A stretch of DNA of 64,000 nt from Pseudonocardiales bacterium (GTDB lineage Bacteria > Actinomycetota > Actinomycetes > Mycobacteriales > Pseudonocardiaceae): the NCBI GenBank assembly GCA_019247305.1, contig JAFAPC010000086.1, positions 62,001 through 126,000 of the forward strand. Reading direction: 5' to 3'. The notes below the pieces were generated by a model. That model ran no database searches. It worked only from the letters and a program-made list of their open reading frames with translations, and was not told the DNA's origin. Below, piece after piece: positions 15,291-27,385 of this stretch; positions within the stretch are counted from its first letter, which is position 1; each line of letters opens with the position of its first letter. Position numbers and translations under genes: made by a program.

Positions 15291-16507
15291 GACACCTCAA
15301 CTAATTTCCGCCGAAGATCCTTCTCTGGATCAGGGTCCAGTTTTTCATCGTTACGGATCGCGTCACGAATGGTGTCTCGGCTAACTCTAAGCAACTCGCT
15401 TGCACGCCGCTGCGAAAGAACGTTCCGCGCAACCAGATCCACAGCAATCTTCTTCCGATCAGCGAACGACAGCTTCTCAGCCCGCCCGACAGTTAGAGCA
15501 ATTAAGACCTCTTTTAGTTCGCGATCTGTTGCGACCGCTGAACGACGGGCCATCAGAATATCTCGCTCGACGTCACTAAAAGAATTCCCTATAAATGTGT
15601 GTGCTAAAGCTGCCACTATGTCCCCGTCAACGACAGCTTCCTCTCGAAGGAGAGCGCTAACACTCTGCTGCAAGGAACCGACAGTGGGTAATGGAAAGTC
15701 GACCACGACCTCAAATCGTCGCCACGCCGCAGGGTCGAGCAAATTTGAATGGTTCGTCGCGGCCAGGAGTAGGCTGGTCGAAGGCCAATCGTCGATCTCT
15801 TGAAGTAAAACCGTGACTAGCCTCTTCAGCTCACCAATTTCAACTTGGTCATCTCGACGCTTGGCAATCGCATCCAATTCATCAAGCAACAGGACGGTAG
15901 GCCTGTCCTTGGCGTAGTCGAGGACTCGACGCAAGTTATTACCGGTTCGTCCCAGAAAGCTACTCATTACCGCGCTCAGATCAAGTACAAGCAATGGCTG
16001 GTTTAGTTCCGAGGCAATCCATCGAGCGGCTAACGTCTTCCCGACTCCCGGTGGGCCTGTGAAGAGCGCCGAGCGGGTCGGACTTAAACCCGCTTCAAGA
16101 AGCCTGGTGGACTTGCGCCGCTCGGTGACGATCTGGCTAAGTACGGCCTTGACTTCGGGTTCAAAGATCGGCTGCACGTGAAGGCTTATCGGCCACTCAT
16201 GCCGCACTAACGGTGATCGAGAGTCAAGATCAACAGGTGTGGCGCTGCCACTTCCGGCATCCCGCAAAGGTGACGAGCGCGTGGGTGCCTGCCGCAGTAG
16301 ATCAATCAACTCGGCCGACACGCTTGGGTGTTCCTGCCGGAGTCGCCGGGCTACACGGCGTAGAAACACCTCGATATCTTGCCCACGAGCACTCAGAGCT
16401 AAGCGTGCAAGGTGGACGAACTCCAAGTAAAGATCATTAAAGTCGTCCAGCGTGCAGGTCTCGGGTTCTTTGGTCACGGCAGAGACCCTAGCAGGCGTGG
16501 CCGACAT
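15287..16507 (-). CDS. ietA: AAA+ ATPase of an IetAS-type pair
   Basis: A 406-residue protein with a helical N-terminal region, then an AAA+ module: Walker A GPPGVGKT at 151-158, Walker B VLLLDELDAI at about 205-213, a sensor-1 Asn in LLLAATNHSNLL, and an arginine region in AAWRRFEVVVDF. The C-terminus carries a small helix-turn-helix-like segment (RRASELLRVSRDTIRDAI). Its start follows AGAGGAGAG by 3 nt. It is directly coupled to the subtilase gene. In IetAS systems the ATPase and protease act together against phage; here the partner is interrupted, so function of the pair is doubtful. Confidence 0.85.
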   Translation of the reverse strand: MSATPARVSAVTKEPETCTLDDFNDLYLEFVHLARLALSARGQDIEVFLRRVARRLRQEHPSVSAELIDLLRQAPTRSSPLRDAGSGSATPVDLDSRSPLVRHEWPISLHVQPIFEPEVKAVLSQIVTERRKSTRLLEAGLSPTRSALFTGPPGVGKTLAARWIASELNQPLLVLDLSAVMSSFLGRTGNNLRRVLDYAKDRPTVLLLDELDAIAKRRDDQVEIGELKRLVTVLLQEIDDWPSTSLLLAATNHSNLLDPAAWRRFEVVVDFPLPTVGSLQQSVSALLREEAVVDGDIVAALAHTFIGNSFSDVERDILMARRSAVATDRELKEVLIALTVGRAEKLSFADRKKIAVDLVARNVLSQRRASELLRVSRDTIRDAIRNDEKLDPDPEKDLRRKLVEVS

Positions 16508-16810
16508 TTTCTCTCCTCTGTACGCATGTCGGCCAGCCTAATGGCTACCCGGACTGCGCACCAGCAGAGGCCCAGTTGCCGGTCTTCGGCGCGAGGGACC
16601 CGATGAGCCTCAGCCTTGGGTCGGTGGAGCGCCGGTCAGCTTGGCCCACGCGCCGGATCGCGCATCTGGGGGCGGTTCTCCTCGACCTCGGTCAGGTGCT
16701 AGGGAAGGCGGGGTCTCTCTCCCCCGTCTGGCTATGCCGCCAGCGCCAGCCTCGCGCTCGACGCCGAACGCACGGTTCAACTGCTAGCCCACGATGCAGA
16801 GGAGACCGTG
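16508..16810. other. Intergenic region between ietA and the DUF397 gene
   Basis: No convincing gene. The frame of the DUF397 gene remains open leftward for about 30 codons (GYAASASLALDAERTVQLL), which could be the tail of a lost upstream gene, but no start or family match is visible. It contains the ribosome sites for the divergent ietA and DUF397 genes and presumably their promoters. Confidence 0.4.
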
Positions 16811-17002
16811 ATGGAACGCTTGACATCGCATAAGAGCAGCTACAGCAGTCCTGACGGCAACTGTGTCGAGGTCGCCGACCTCGGCGATGAGCACCGTGGC
16901 GTGCGGGACAGCAAGAACCCCGCAGGCCCAGCGCTGACCGTCACCGCGGCGCAGTGGTCGGCGTTCACCGCCGGCATCCAGTCGGGCCAGTTCGAGGACT
17001 AG
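16811..17002 (+). CDS. DUF397 domain protein
   Basis: A 63-residue protein matching DUF397 throughout: a KSSYSSPDGNCVEVADL opening, the VRDSKNP turn and a TAAQWSAFTAGIQSGQF end. ATG at 16811 lies 6 nt after GGAG; GTG at 16808 is the alternative. DUF397 genes normally follow XRE/DUF5753 regulators and are thought to be their regulated partners. Here the neighbouring XRE gene is absent and the nearest one is 13 kb away, so this is either an orphan or survivor of a lost pair. Biochemical function is not established. Confidence 0.88.
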   Translation: MERLTSHKSSYSSPDGNCVEVADLGDEHRGVRDSKNPAGPALTVTAAQWSAFTAGIQSGQFED

Positions 17003-17014
17003 GCCTGTCACGCC

Positions 17015-17053
17015 AGAGGGCACCACCCGCGCCCGCAGTGGGCGGTGCCCTCT
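17015..17053. terminator. Bidirectional hairpin terminator
   Basis: Perfect 10-bp arms agagggcacc (17015-17024) and ggtgccctct (17044-17053), extendable inward by a few pairs, lie between the rightward DUF397 gene and the leftward mutase gene. Position and symmetry suit termination of both transcripts. Confidence 0.75.
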
Positions 17054-17129
17054 GTTCGCTCGGTCACGGTGCCGTAAAACTCCAGGTCAGCCCACCCGGC
17101 GGGTCACATGGATGCTTGGGTACCCTCCC

Positions 17130-19115
17130 CTACGAGCGGGCGCGGATGAGGTCCACGATCTGGTCGAGGATCTCGGTGAGCTCGAAATCCTTGGGCGTGA
17201 ACACTTTGGCCACCCCACGAGCGCGCAACAGCCTGGCGTCGCGATCCGGGATGATTCCGCCGACCACCACAGGCACATCCCCCGCGCCTGCCGCGCGCAA
17301 CCCGTCGACCACCGCGGGCACCACCTCCAGGTGCGAACCGGAGAGCACCGACAGCCCGACCACGTGCACATCCTCCGCCACCGCGGCCGCGACGATCTCC
17401 GCCGGAGTGAGCCGGATGCCCTGGTAGATCACCTCAAAGCCGACGTCACGGGCTCGCAGGGCCACCTGCTCAGCCCCGTTGGAGTGCCCGTCCAAGCCGG
17501 GTTTGCCGACCAACATTCGCAGCCGCTCACCCAACTCCTCGCCCAGCGCCCGTACCCGGTCCCGAACGCGCGCGATCTCCTCATCAGCCGAACCCGCCGT
17601 CGAGGCACCGACGATCCCGGTCGGGGCCCGATACTCGCCGAACACCTCGCGCAGCGTCCCAGCCCACTCCCCCGTCGTCACGCCCACCCGAGCGCAGGCC
17701 ATCGAGGCCTCGACCAGATTGGCGTCGGTCCCCGCGGCTTGCGCCAACTCGCGCAACGCCGCCTGCACTGCCGCAGGATGCCGGTTGGCCCGCCAGGCTC
17801 GGATCGCCGCAATCAGCTGGGCTTCCGTCTGCGGGTCGACGGTCTCGATGGCCCCGGTCCCCTCGGTGTGCAGCGGGCCAGGGTCGGTCTCGGTGAACCG
17901 GTTTACCCCGACGACCACGTCCTCGCCGTGCTCGATCCGCTGACGCCGCGCCGCCAGCGATGACACCAGCTGTGATTTCATGTATCCGGATTCGACGGCG
18001 GCAATCGCCCCGCCCATGTCCTGCACCCGGTCAATCTCCGCCCGGGCTCCCTGGGCCATCTCGGTGACCCGCGCCTGCACCACCCGGGAGCCGTCGAACA
18101 GGTCCTCGTACTCCAGCAAATCGGTCTCGTACGCCAGTACCTGCTGCATCCGCAGCGCCCACTGCTGGTCCCAGGGCCGGGGCAGCCCCAGGGCCTCGTT
18201 CCAGGTCGGCAGCTGCACCGCGCGGGCCCGCGCATCCCGGGACAGCGTCACCGCGAGCATCTCCAGCACAATGCGCTGGACATTGTTCTCCGGCTGCGAC
18301 TCGGTCAGCCCCAGCGAGTTGACCTGCACACCGTACCGGAAACGGCGCAGCTTGGGGTCCTGCACCCGGTAGCGGTCCCGGCAGATCTCATCCCACAGCA
18401 GCCCAAAGGCGCGCAGCTTGCACATCTCCTCGACGAAACGCACCCCGGCATTGACGAAAAACGACATCCGCCCGACGACGCCTGGGAAGTCGTGCGGCGC
18501 GACCTGCCCGCAGTCCCGCACCGAGTCCAGCACGGCAATCGCGGTGCACAGGGCGTAGGCGATTTCCTGCACCGGCGTCGCACCCGCCTCCTGCAGGTGG
18601 TAACTGCAGATGTTGATCGGGTTCCATCTCGGCAGGTGGTGGACCGCGTAGACGACCATATCGGTGATCAACCGCAGGCTCGGCCCGGGCGGGAAGACGT
18701 AGGTGCCCCGAGACAGGTACTCCTTGATGATGTCGTTCTGGGTGGTCCCCGACAGGCGCGCCAGATCCGCCCCGTTCTCCTGGGCCACCGTCGCATAGAG
18801 CGCCAGGAGCCACATAGCGGTGGCGTTGATCGTCATCGAGGTGTTGGCTTGGGCCATCGGGATACCCTCGAACAACGTGCGCATGTCGCCGAGGTGACTG
18901 ATCGGCACACCGACTTTGCCAACCTCGCCCCGAGCCAGCTCATGGTCGGGGTCGTAGCCGGTCTGGGTGGGTAAATCGAAGGCCACCGACAGGCCCGTCT
19001 GGCCTTTGGCCAGGTTTCGCCGGTACAGCGCATTAGATGTGCTCGCCGAGGAGTGCCCGGCGTAGGTGCGCATCACCCACGGCCGGTCCCGCTCGCGGTC
19101 GGTGGGATAGGGCAT
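17130..19115 (-). CDS. ecm: Ethylmalonyl-CoA mutase (MeaA-type), adenosylcobalamin-dependent
   Basis: A 661-residue single-chain acyl-CoA mutase. The N-terminal barrel has YAGHSSASTSNALYRRNL, VAFDLPTQTGYDPDH and the NTSMTINATAMWLLALY motif. The C-terminal B12 domain carries the DxHxxG base-off motif (LDGHSNG), VGLSVLSGSH and VVVGGIIPD. Wording and length fit MeaA/ethylmalonyl-CoA mutase, which converts ethylmalonyl-CoA to methylsuccinyl-CoA in the ethylmalonyl-CoA pathway or supplies polyketide precursors, rather than the two-subunit methylmalonyl-CoA mutase. ATG at 19115 follows GGAGG by 9-10 nt. It is divergent from an acyl-CoA ligase and near a cobalamin adenosyltransferase that could supply its cofactor. 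Confidence 0.88.
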   Translation of the reverse strand: MPYPTDRERDRPWVMRTYAGHSSASTSNALYRRNLAKGQTGLSVAFDLPTQTGYDPDHELARGEVGKVGVPISHLGDMRTLFEGIPMAQANTSMTINATAMWLLALYATVAQENGADLARLSGTTQNDIIKEYLSRGTYVFPPGPSLRLITDMVVYAVHHLPRWNPINICSYHLQEAGATPVQEIAYALCTAIAVLDSVRDCGQVAPHDFPGVVGRMSFFVNAGVRFVEEMCKLRAFGLLWDEICRDRYRVQDPKLRRFRYGVQVNSLGLTESQPENNVQRIVLEMLAVTLSRDARARAVQLPTWNEALGLPRPWDQQWALRMQQVLAYETDLLEYEDLFDGSRVVQARVTEMAQGARAEIDRVQDMGGAIAAVESGYMKSQLVSSLAARRQRIEHGEDVVVGVNRFTETDPGPLHTEGTGAIETVDPQTEAQLIAAIRAWRANRHPAAVQAALRELAQAAGTDANLVEASMACARVGVTTGEWAGTLREVFGEYRAPTGIVGASTAGSADEEIARVRDRVRALGEELGERLRMLVGKPGLDGHSNGAEQVALRARDVGFEVIYQGIRLTPAEIVAAAVAEDVHVVGLSVLSGSHLEVVPAVVDGLRAAGAGDVPVVVGGIIPDRDARLLRARGVAKVFTPKDFELTEILDQIVDLIRARS

Positions 19116-19212
19116 CAGCGCACCTCCGGACGCTCTCCTCTGGAGATTACCGGGCAGTACTGTCGCCATGCGAGACCAGCAACGAGAAGGGGCCACTGAG
19201 GTGGACAGCACC

Positions 19213-20865
19213 ATGATGGACTTCCCGCTGACCGTGGGCATGATCATGCGTCACGGCACCACCGTGCACGGTGACAGCGAGGTCCTCACCTGGACCGGTG
19301 AGGGCGCCCGCCGGGCGAGCTACGCCCAGCTGGGGCGACGCGCAGCACGGCTGGCCGGAGCGCTGCGCGAGCTTGGCGTCACCGGCGATCAGCGGGTGGC
19401 CACCTTCCAGTGGAACAACCAGGAGCATCTTGAGGCCTACCTCGCGATTCCCGCGATGGGCGCGGTGGCGCACACCCTCAACCTGCGGCTGGCCGCCGAT
19501 CAGGTGGCCTGGATCGCCAACCACGCCGAGGACCACGTGGTGATCGTGGACGCGTCGCTGGTGCCGCTGCTGGCCCGCGCTTTGCCCGAGATGACGACAG
19601 TCCAACACGTCATCGTGGTGGGCGGAGCCGACACGCCGGTGGCCGCTAATGGGCTGGAGGGTGTCGGTAAGCAGCTGCACTTATACCATGAGCTGCTGGC
19701 CGCACAACCTGAGGAGTTCGACTGGCCGCACGACATCGACGAGCGCTCCGCTGCCGCGATGTGCTACACGAGCGGCACCACCGGCAACCCCAAAGGGGTC
19801 CTCTACAGCCACCGCTCGATCTATCTGCACTCGATGTGCGTCTGTACCGGCGAAGCCATGGCGTTGACGGCGGCTGATCGGGTCCTGCCGGTGGTGCCGA
19901 TGTTTCACGCCAACGCCTGGGGGCTGCCCTACGCCGCGCTGCTCTGCGGCGCCAGCTTGATCATGCCGGACCGTTTCCTGCGGGTTGAGCCGCTGGTCAG
20001 GCTCATCGAGGCGCAGCGCCCCACGATCGCCGGCGCGGTGCCGACGATCTGGGGCGAGCTGCTGCGCTATCTACGGGAACACAGCGCCGACATGTCCTCG
20101 ATCAGCCGGGTGATCTGCGGCGGCTCCGCCGTCCCGCTGACGCTGATCAAAGCGTTCGCCGACGAGCTAGGTGTGGACATCAAGCAGGCCTGGGGGATGA
20201 CCGAGACCTCGCCGATCGGCTCGGTGGCCACCCCACCGGTCGGCGCGCAGGGCGAGGCGCTCTGGCGCTATCGGGCCGGCGCGGGCCGGCTCGTCGCTGG
20301 CGTCGAGGCCCGCCTGGTCGGTGAGGGCGAGCGCGTGCTGCCGTGGGACGACACGTCGGTCGGCGAGATCCAGGTCCGCGGGCCGTGGGTCACCGCGCGG
20401 TACTACCGACCCGAGGATGGTGAGCAGGACGCCGCCAGGTTCCACGACGGCTGGCTGCGCACCGGCGACGTCGGCACCATTGACGAGCTGGGCTTCATCA
20501 CCCTCAGCGACCGCGCCAAAGATGTGATCAAATCCGGTGGGGAATGGATCTCCTCAGTGCACTTGGAGAACCTGCTGATGGGCCACCCGAAGGTGATCGA
20601 GGCCGCGGTGGTCGCCGTCCTGGATGACAAGTGGGGGGAGCGGCCGTTGGCCACCGTGGCCATCGTCGAGGGCGAGCAGGTCAGCGCCGCCGAGCTACGC
20701 AATCACCTCAGCGCCTCGGTCCCGGCCTGGCAGCTGCCCGAGCGCTGGTCGTTCGTCTCCGAGGTACCTAAGACCTCGGTCGGCAAGTTCGACAAGAAGC
20801 TCATCCGCACCCGCTACGCCAAGGGAGAGCTCCCCGTGACCTATGCGCCTCCTCGAAGCGGCTGA
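19213..20865 (+). CDS. Acyl-CoA synthetase (AMP-forming)
   Basis: A roughly 550-residue ANL-superfamily ligase that adenylates a fatty acid and transfers it to CoA. The P-loop is YTSGTTGNPKGV near residue 190, followed by the AWGMTETSP motif, the hinge WLRTGDVG...GFITLSDRAKDVIKSGGEWISS and a C-terminal catalytic lysine region (TSVGKFDKK). These features fit medium/long-chain acyl-CoA ligases. I prefer ATG 19213 after GAGGTGG; the frame is open from ATG 19168. About 97 bp separate it from the divergent mutase, so both promoters must lie there. The exact acyl chain is not predictable. Confidence 0.9.
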   Translation: MMDFPLTVGMIMRHGTTVHGDSEVLTWTGEGARRASYAQLGRRAARLAGALRELGVTGDQRVATFQWNNQEHLEAYLAIPAMGAVAHTLNLRLAADQVAWIANHAEDHVVIVDASLVPLLARALPEMTTVQHVIVVGGADTPVAANGLEGVGKQLHLYHELLAAQPEEFDWPHDIDERSAAAMCYTSGTTGNPKGVLYSHRSIYLHSMCVCTGEAMALTAADRVLPVVPMFHANAWGLPYAALLCGASLIMPDRFLRVEPLVRLIEAQRPTIAGAVPTIWGELLRYLREHSADMSSISRVICGGSAVPLTLIKAFADELGVDIKQAWGMTETSPIGSVATPPVGAQGEALWRYRAGAGRLVAGVEARLVGEGERVLPWDDTSVGEIQVRGPWVTARYYRPEDGEQDAARFHDGWLRTGDVGTIDELGFITLSDRAKDVIKSGGEWISSVHLENLLMGHPKVIEAAVVAVLDDKWGERPLATVAIVEGEQVSAAELRNHLSASVPAWQLPERWSFVSEVPKTSVGKFDKKLIRTRYAKGELPVTYAPPRSG

Positions 20866-20934
20866 GCGCTCTGGGGAGGCGGTGCGGCAGCGGACGTCGG
20901 GGCACCACCCGGCGCAGCGCCGTAGCCTGACCTC

Positions 20935-21513
20935 ATGGCTGTGCACCTCACCAGGATCTATACCCGCACTGGCGATGACGGATCGACCGGTCTCGGTGAC
21001 TTCTCCCGGGTGCGCAAGACGGACCCGCGGGTGGTCGCCTACGGCGACGTGGACGAAGCCAACTGCGCGCTCGGCATGGCCCTAGCGCTGGGATCGCTGC
21101 CGCAACCCCTGATCACGGTGCTGCGGCAGGTGCAAAATGACCTGTTCGACGTGGGAGCCGACCTGTGCACCCCTATCACCACAGATCCGAAGTACCCGCC
21201 GCTGCGGATTGACGAGAGCTATGTCACTCGGCTGGAGGGCTGGTGCGATGAGTTCAACACCCCGTTACCGAAGCTGGACTCGTTCATCCTGCCCGGCGGG
21301 ACCCCCGGTGCCGCGTTGCTGCACATGGCCCGTGTCGTCACCCGGCGGGCCGAGCGGAGCACCTGGGCGCTGCTGGCCCTCGACGCCGAGCGCACCAATC
21401 TGCTAACCGCGCACTACCTCAACCGGCTTTCCGACCTGCTGTTCATCCTGGGCCGGGCCGCCAATCCAGCTGGCGACGTGCTGTGGAAGCCCGGCGGGAA
21501 TCGCCCGGTATGA
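20935..21513 (+). CDS. Cob(I)alamin adenosyltransferase, PduO type
   Basis: A 192-residue enzyme that transfers the adenosyl group of ATP to cob(I)alamin, making adenosylcobalamin for mutases. The N-terminal ATP-binding motif YTRTGDDGSTGLGDFSRVRK, the YGDVDEANC segment, the RRAER motif and the C-terminal NRLSDLLFILGR are all hallmarks of the PduO/MMAB family. It follows the acyl-CoA ligase after 69 bp on the same strand and is probably co-transcribed. Its proximity to the B12-dependent mutase is functionally sensible, and the same gene often adjoins atpC in actinomycetes. Confidence 0.94.
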   Translation: MAVHLTRIYTRTGDDGSTGLGDFSRVRKTDPRVVAYGDVDEANCALGMALALGSLPQPLITVLRQVQNDLFDVGADLCTPITTDPKYPPLRIDESYVTRLEGWCDEFNTPLPKLDSFILPGGTPGAALLHMARVVTRRAERSTWALLALDAERTNLLTAHYLNRLSDLLFILGRAANPAGDVLWKPGGNRPV

Positions 21514-21542
21514 GGCGGTAGGTATGAGGGACATGGGAGCAC

Positions 21543-21974
21543 TCAGAATGCCCATGGGGAGTTGGTGCTGGGGGGGGCTGACTCCAGCCAGGACAGAAAA
21601 CCGGTGAGGGCATCCTGGCGCATCGCCAGTTCTAGCTCGTCACCGCCGGTGCGGCAGCGCAGCACGACCGCCCCGTGAGGGACCGCGTAGCTCTCCGGCG
21701 CTGTCGGTCCGCGTCGCTGCACAATCTGTAGCTGCTCCCGGTCGAGCACCCGGTCAGGACCTGAGCGCAGGCTGGAGATGCGGAACCAGGTGAAACAGCC
21801 GCCCCGGTAGCGACCGATCCCCTGGTGCCAGCCACGGCCTGCGTCATTGAGGCTCGACCGCAGCGCGACGTCGACCCCGCCTTGACGGAGCCGGCAGACT
21901 CGTCGAAACGCCAGCACACTGATGATCAGTATCCCGGCTAACAGGACCAATTCGACGATCTGTCCGATCCCCAT
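21543..21974 (-). CDS. DUF2550 family membrane-anchored protein
   Basis: A 143-residue protein with one N-terminal transmembrane helix (about residues 5-24), then a basic RRVCRLRQGGVDVALRS segment and a soluble beta-rich domain with WFRISSLRSGPDRVL. This is the DUF2550 pattern, conserved next to atpC across actinobacteria. Function is unknown to me; a cell-envelope location with the domain facing the cytoplasm is likely from the positive-inside rule. It lies 28 nt downstream of atpC and is presumably the last gene of that operon. ATG at 21974 gives the normal family length. Confidence 0.82.
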   Translation of the reverse strand: MGIGQIVELVLLAGILIISVLAFRRVCRLRQGGVDVALRSSLNDAGRGWHQGIGRYRGGCFTWFRISSLRSGPDRVLDREQLQIVQRRGPTAPESYAVPHGAVVLRCRTGGDELELAMRQDALTGFLSWLESAPPSTNSPWAF

Positions 21975-22002
21975 GAAGGCCTGCGCTATGCCTGGAAGAA
22001 TC

Positions 22003-22374
22003 TCAGACGGTCTGGCCGAGCGCCTTGAGCCGAGCGGTGGCGCGGGCCCGTACCGAATCTGCGTCTTCCCCGGTGCCGGCCTGCGCGAGGGCATCCCGGG
22101 CGGCCTGTGGGTCGATCTCGTCAGCAAGCTCGGCGGCCTCGGCCAGCACACTCACCTTGTCCCCGGTGACCGACAGGAAACCACCGAAGACAGCCGCCGT
22201 CACGGTCTCGCGGTCAGTGGTGGTAATCTTGACGATCCCGCCCTCGATGAGCTCACCGAGCAGCGGGGTATGCCCGGGCAGAATGCCCAGTTCACCTTCG
22301 GTGGTCTGGGCGAACACCGATATCGCGTGACCGGACCACACGGCTCGCTCCACCGCGACGAGATCGACGGACAT
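22003..22374 (-). CDS. atpC: ATP synthase F1 epsilon subunit
   Basis: A 123-residue central-stalk subunit that couples rotor to F1 and can inhibit ATP hydrolysis. The beta-sandwich N-terminus shows the conserved [13 protein letters not shown] and an AVFGGFLSV strand; a short C-terminal helical part (ARDALAQ...[12 protein letters not shown]) follows. The start lies 1 nt after the atpD stop, so translation is coupled. The C-terminal region looks complete, unlike truncated epsilon subunits in some bacteria. Confidence 0.95.
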   Translation of the reverse strand: MSVDLVAVERAVWSGHAISVFAQTTEGELGILPGHTPLLGELIEGGIVKITTTDRETVTAAVFGGFLSVTGDKVSVLAEAAELADEIDPQAARDALAQAGTGEDADSVRARATARLKALGQTV

Positions 22375-22375
22375 C

Positions 22376-24818
<2,443 letters not shown>

Positions 24819-24825
24819 GATCGCG

Positions 24826-26490
24826 TCACTTCTTCGGGTTGTGTCGCTGGGCCCGCTTGGTGACCTTGACTGACTCGCGCTCGACCTTGTCGGCGTCCAT
24901 CGCCTCGGTCTGCTCCTCCGGCCCCGAATCTAGGGCCGAGCCGTCTGTCGTGGTGAACTGCTTCTTGAACGCCGTCACGGCGTCCACCACCTGCTGCTCG
25001 GTGTCCGCGCTGAACTGCTTGGTTTCCCGGATCGCATCGAGGATGCCGGGGTGGTGCTGGCGAACGGTGGTGAGAAAGTCCGCCTCGAACCGTCGGACAT
25101 CGGCCACCGCCACGTCATCCAAGTGACCTCGCGTGCCGAGGAAAATGGACACGACCTGCTCCTCGACCGGCATGGGCGCGTATTGCCCCTGCTTGAGCAG
25201 CTCGGTGAGTCGGGCACCGCGCTCAAGTTGACGTCGCGAGGTGGCATCCAGGTTCTCGGCTCCGAACGCCGCGAACGCTTCTAGCTCGCGGTACTGCGAG
25301 AGCTCCAGCCGCAGCGTGCCGCCGACTGACTTCATGGCCTTGATCTGCGCATTGCCGCCCACTCGGGAGACCGACACGCCGACGTTGATCGCCGGGCGGA
25401 CACCCTGGTTGAACAGGTCGGACTCGAAGAAACACTGACCGTCGGTAATGGAGATGACATTGGTCGGAATGTAGGCCGAGATATCGTTGGCCTTGGTCTC
25501 GATGATCGGCAGGCCGGTCAGCGATCCTCCGCCCAGTTCGTCGGACAGTTTCGCGCAGCGCTCCAGCAACCTCGAGTGCAGGTAGAACACGTCACCCGGG
25601 AAGGCCTCCCGACCCGGTGGACGGCGCAGCAGCAGGGAGATGGCCCGGTAGGCCTCAGCTTGCTTGGACAGGTCGTCGAAGATAATCAGGACGTGCTTGC
25701 CCTGGTACATCCAGTGCTGGCCGATCGCCGAACCGGTGTAGGGCGCCAGCCATTTGTAGCCGGCTGAATCGGACGCGGGCGCGGCGACGATGGTGGTGTA
25801 GGCCAGTGCGCCAGCGTCTTCCAAGGTCTGGCGGACCGCCGCGATCGTGGTGCCCTTCTGGCCGACCGCCACGTAGATGCAGCGCACCTGCTTGTCTGGG
25901 TCGCCGCTCGCCCAGTTCGCCTTCTGGTTGAGGATGGTGTCGATACATACCGCGGTTTTGCCGGTCTTGCGGTCACCAATGATGAGCTGACGCTGGCCGC
26001 GACCGATTGGAGTCTGCGAGTCGATCGCCTTAATGCCCGTCTGCAGCGGCTCCTTCACCGGCTGCCGGTCGATCACCGAAGGCGCCTGCAGCTCCAGGAC
26101 CCGCTGCTCATCAGGGACGATGTCGCCCAAGCCGTCGAGCGGAATGCCCAGCGGGTCCACCACCCGGCCCAGGAAGTTCTCCCCGACGGGCACCGAGAGG
26201 ATCCGTCCGGTCCGCCTGACCTCCTGACCCTCCTCGATGGCGCCGAAGTTGCCCAGGATGACCGCGCCGATCTCCCGTACGTCAAGGTTGAGCGCGACAC
26301 CGAGCACCCCCCCAGGGAAGTCCAGCAGCTCGTTGGTCATCGCCGAGGGCAGTCCCACGACCCGGGCGATGCCATCACCGGCATAGATGACAGTGCCCAC
26401 CTCCTCCCGCGAGGTCGTGGTCGAGAAGGAGGTGACGTAGTTCTCGATTGCGCTCCGGATCTCGTCGGAGGAGATCGTCAGCTCCGCCAT
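24826..26490 (-). CDS. atpA: ATP synthase F1 alpha subunit
   Basis: A 554-residue non-catalytic nucleotide-binding subunit with GDRKTGKT as Walker A, ISVP-type N-terminal barrel, and the [17 protein letters not shown] motif of the central domain. A C-terminal tail of about 35 mostly charged residues (ending [13 protein letters not shown]) resembles the extension seen in mycobacteria and relatives, which has been linked to suppression of ATP hydrolysis; that role here is inference. Only 7 nt separate it from atpG. Confidence 0.98.
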   Translation of the reverse strand: MAELTISSDEIRSAIENYVTSFSTTTSREEVGTVIYAGDGIARVVGLPSAMTNELLDFPGGVLGVALNLDVREIGAVILGNFGAIEEGQEVRRTGRILSVPVGENFLGRVVDPLGIPLDGLGDIVPDEQRVLELQAPSVIDRQPVKEPLQTGIKAIDSQTPIGRGQRQLIIGDRKTGKTAVCIDTILNQKANWASGDPDKQVRCIYVAVGQKGTTIAAVRQTLEDAGALAYTTIVAAPASDSAGYKWLAPYTGSAIGQHWMYQGKHVLIIFDDLSKQAEAYRAISLLLRRPPGREAFPGDVFYLHSRLLERCAKLSDELGGGSLTGLPIIETKANDISAYIPTNVISITDGQCFFESDLFNQGVRPAINVGVSVSRVGGNAQIKAMKSVGGTLRLELSQYRELEAFAAFGAENLDATSRRQLERGARLTELLKQGQYAPMPVEEQVVSIFLGTRGHLDDVAVADVRRFEADFLTTVRQHHPGILDAIRETKQFSADTEQQVVDAVTAFKKQFTTTDGSALDSGPEEQTEAMDADKVERESVKVTKRAQRHNPKK

Positions 26491-26566
26491 GGCTATCGGT
26501 CCCCGCTCTCTAGGTTCGTGGTCACCGTCTTCACTCTCGCCGTCGCGGGCGGTATTACCGGGCCGC

Positions 26567-27385
26567 TCATCGGGACATCCGCTGGCGCGCCTGACTCAGC
26601 CGAGCTGCCACGCTGCCGTCGATGACTTCATCGCCAACCCTGATCACCAGCCCGCCGAGCAGCTCGGGGTCGAGGTCGATTTTCAGGGAGATCGACCGCT
26701 GGTAGATCCGGTTGAGGACATCGATGAGCCGCTGTTCCTGCTGCTGGGACAACGGGCCAGCCGCAGTGACGTAGGCCACCGAGCGTTCCCGCCGGGCGGC
26801 TGCCCGATCAACGAGCCCCTCGACGATCTCTTCAAGTGGGCGCCCCCGGGGCGCCCGGACCGCCTGCTCCAGCAGACGGCGGGTCATCGGGCGGGTCCGG
26901 TCAGCCAGGACGGTGTTCAGCAACTCCAGGCGCCCTGCGACGGGGGCGCTCTCATCACCCAGCAGGCTCGCCAGGTGCGGGTGTGCCACCAAGATCCGAC
27001 CGAATCGGAACAGCTCGTCTTCAACGTCATCGAGGCTGTTGTCCTGCTCGGCCAAGAACAACAGCGCCTGCCAGGCCAGTTCCTCGATCCCCTCCACCAG
27101 GTCCTGGGGTCGAGACCAGCGGGAGGTAGCCACCTCGCCCAGGGTCTCCAGACTCATCCGGCTCACCTTGCCGCCGAACAGGGCGTCGACCATCGTGAGT
27201 CGGGCCTGCTCGGGTGCGGCAGAATCGGCGAGGTGCCGCCGGATCGCTGGCTGCTCATTGAGCACTGCTGCCACGGCAGCCAAGTCGTCACCCACCCGGG
27301 CGCTCTCGGCGCCGCTGGCGCCGCCAATCCGGCTCTCCAGCCGCTCCCGGGCTGCGGCCAAGGCCGCCCTGCTGGCCGGCTGCAT
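26567..27385 (-). CDS. atpH: ATP synthase delta subunit
   Basis: A 272-residue peripheral-stalk protein linking b to F1. The recognisable OSCP region includes ALFGGKVS, the [22 protein letters not shown] segment and the C-terminal [25 protein letters not shown] signature. It is longer than the roughly 180-aa Escherichia delta because of an N-terminal extension, but it is a separate gene rather than the b-delta fusion seen in Mycobacterium. ATG overlaps the atpF stop (TGATG). Confidence 0.95.
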   Translation of the reverse strand: MQPASRAALAAARERLESRIGGASGAESARVGDDLAAVAAVLNEQPAIRRHLADSAAPEQARLTMVDALFGGKVSRMSLETLGEVATSRWSRPQDLVEGIEELAWQALLFLAEQDNSLDDVEDELFRFGRILVAHPHLASLLGDESAPVAGRLELLNTVLADRTRPMTRRLLEQAVRAPRGRPLEEIVEGLVDRAAARRERSVAYVTAAGPLSQQQEQRLIDVLNRIYQRSISLKIDLDPELLGGLVIRVGDEVIDGSVAARLSQARQRMSR

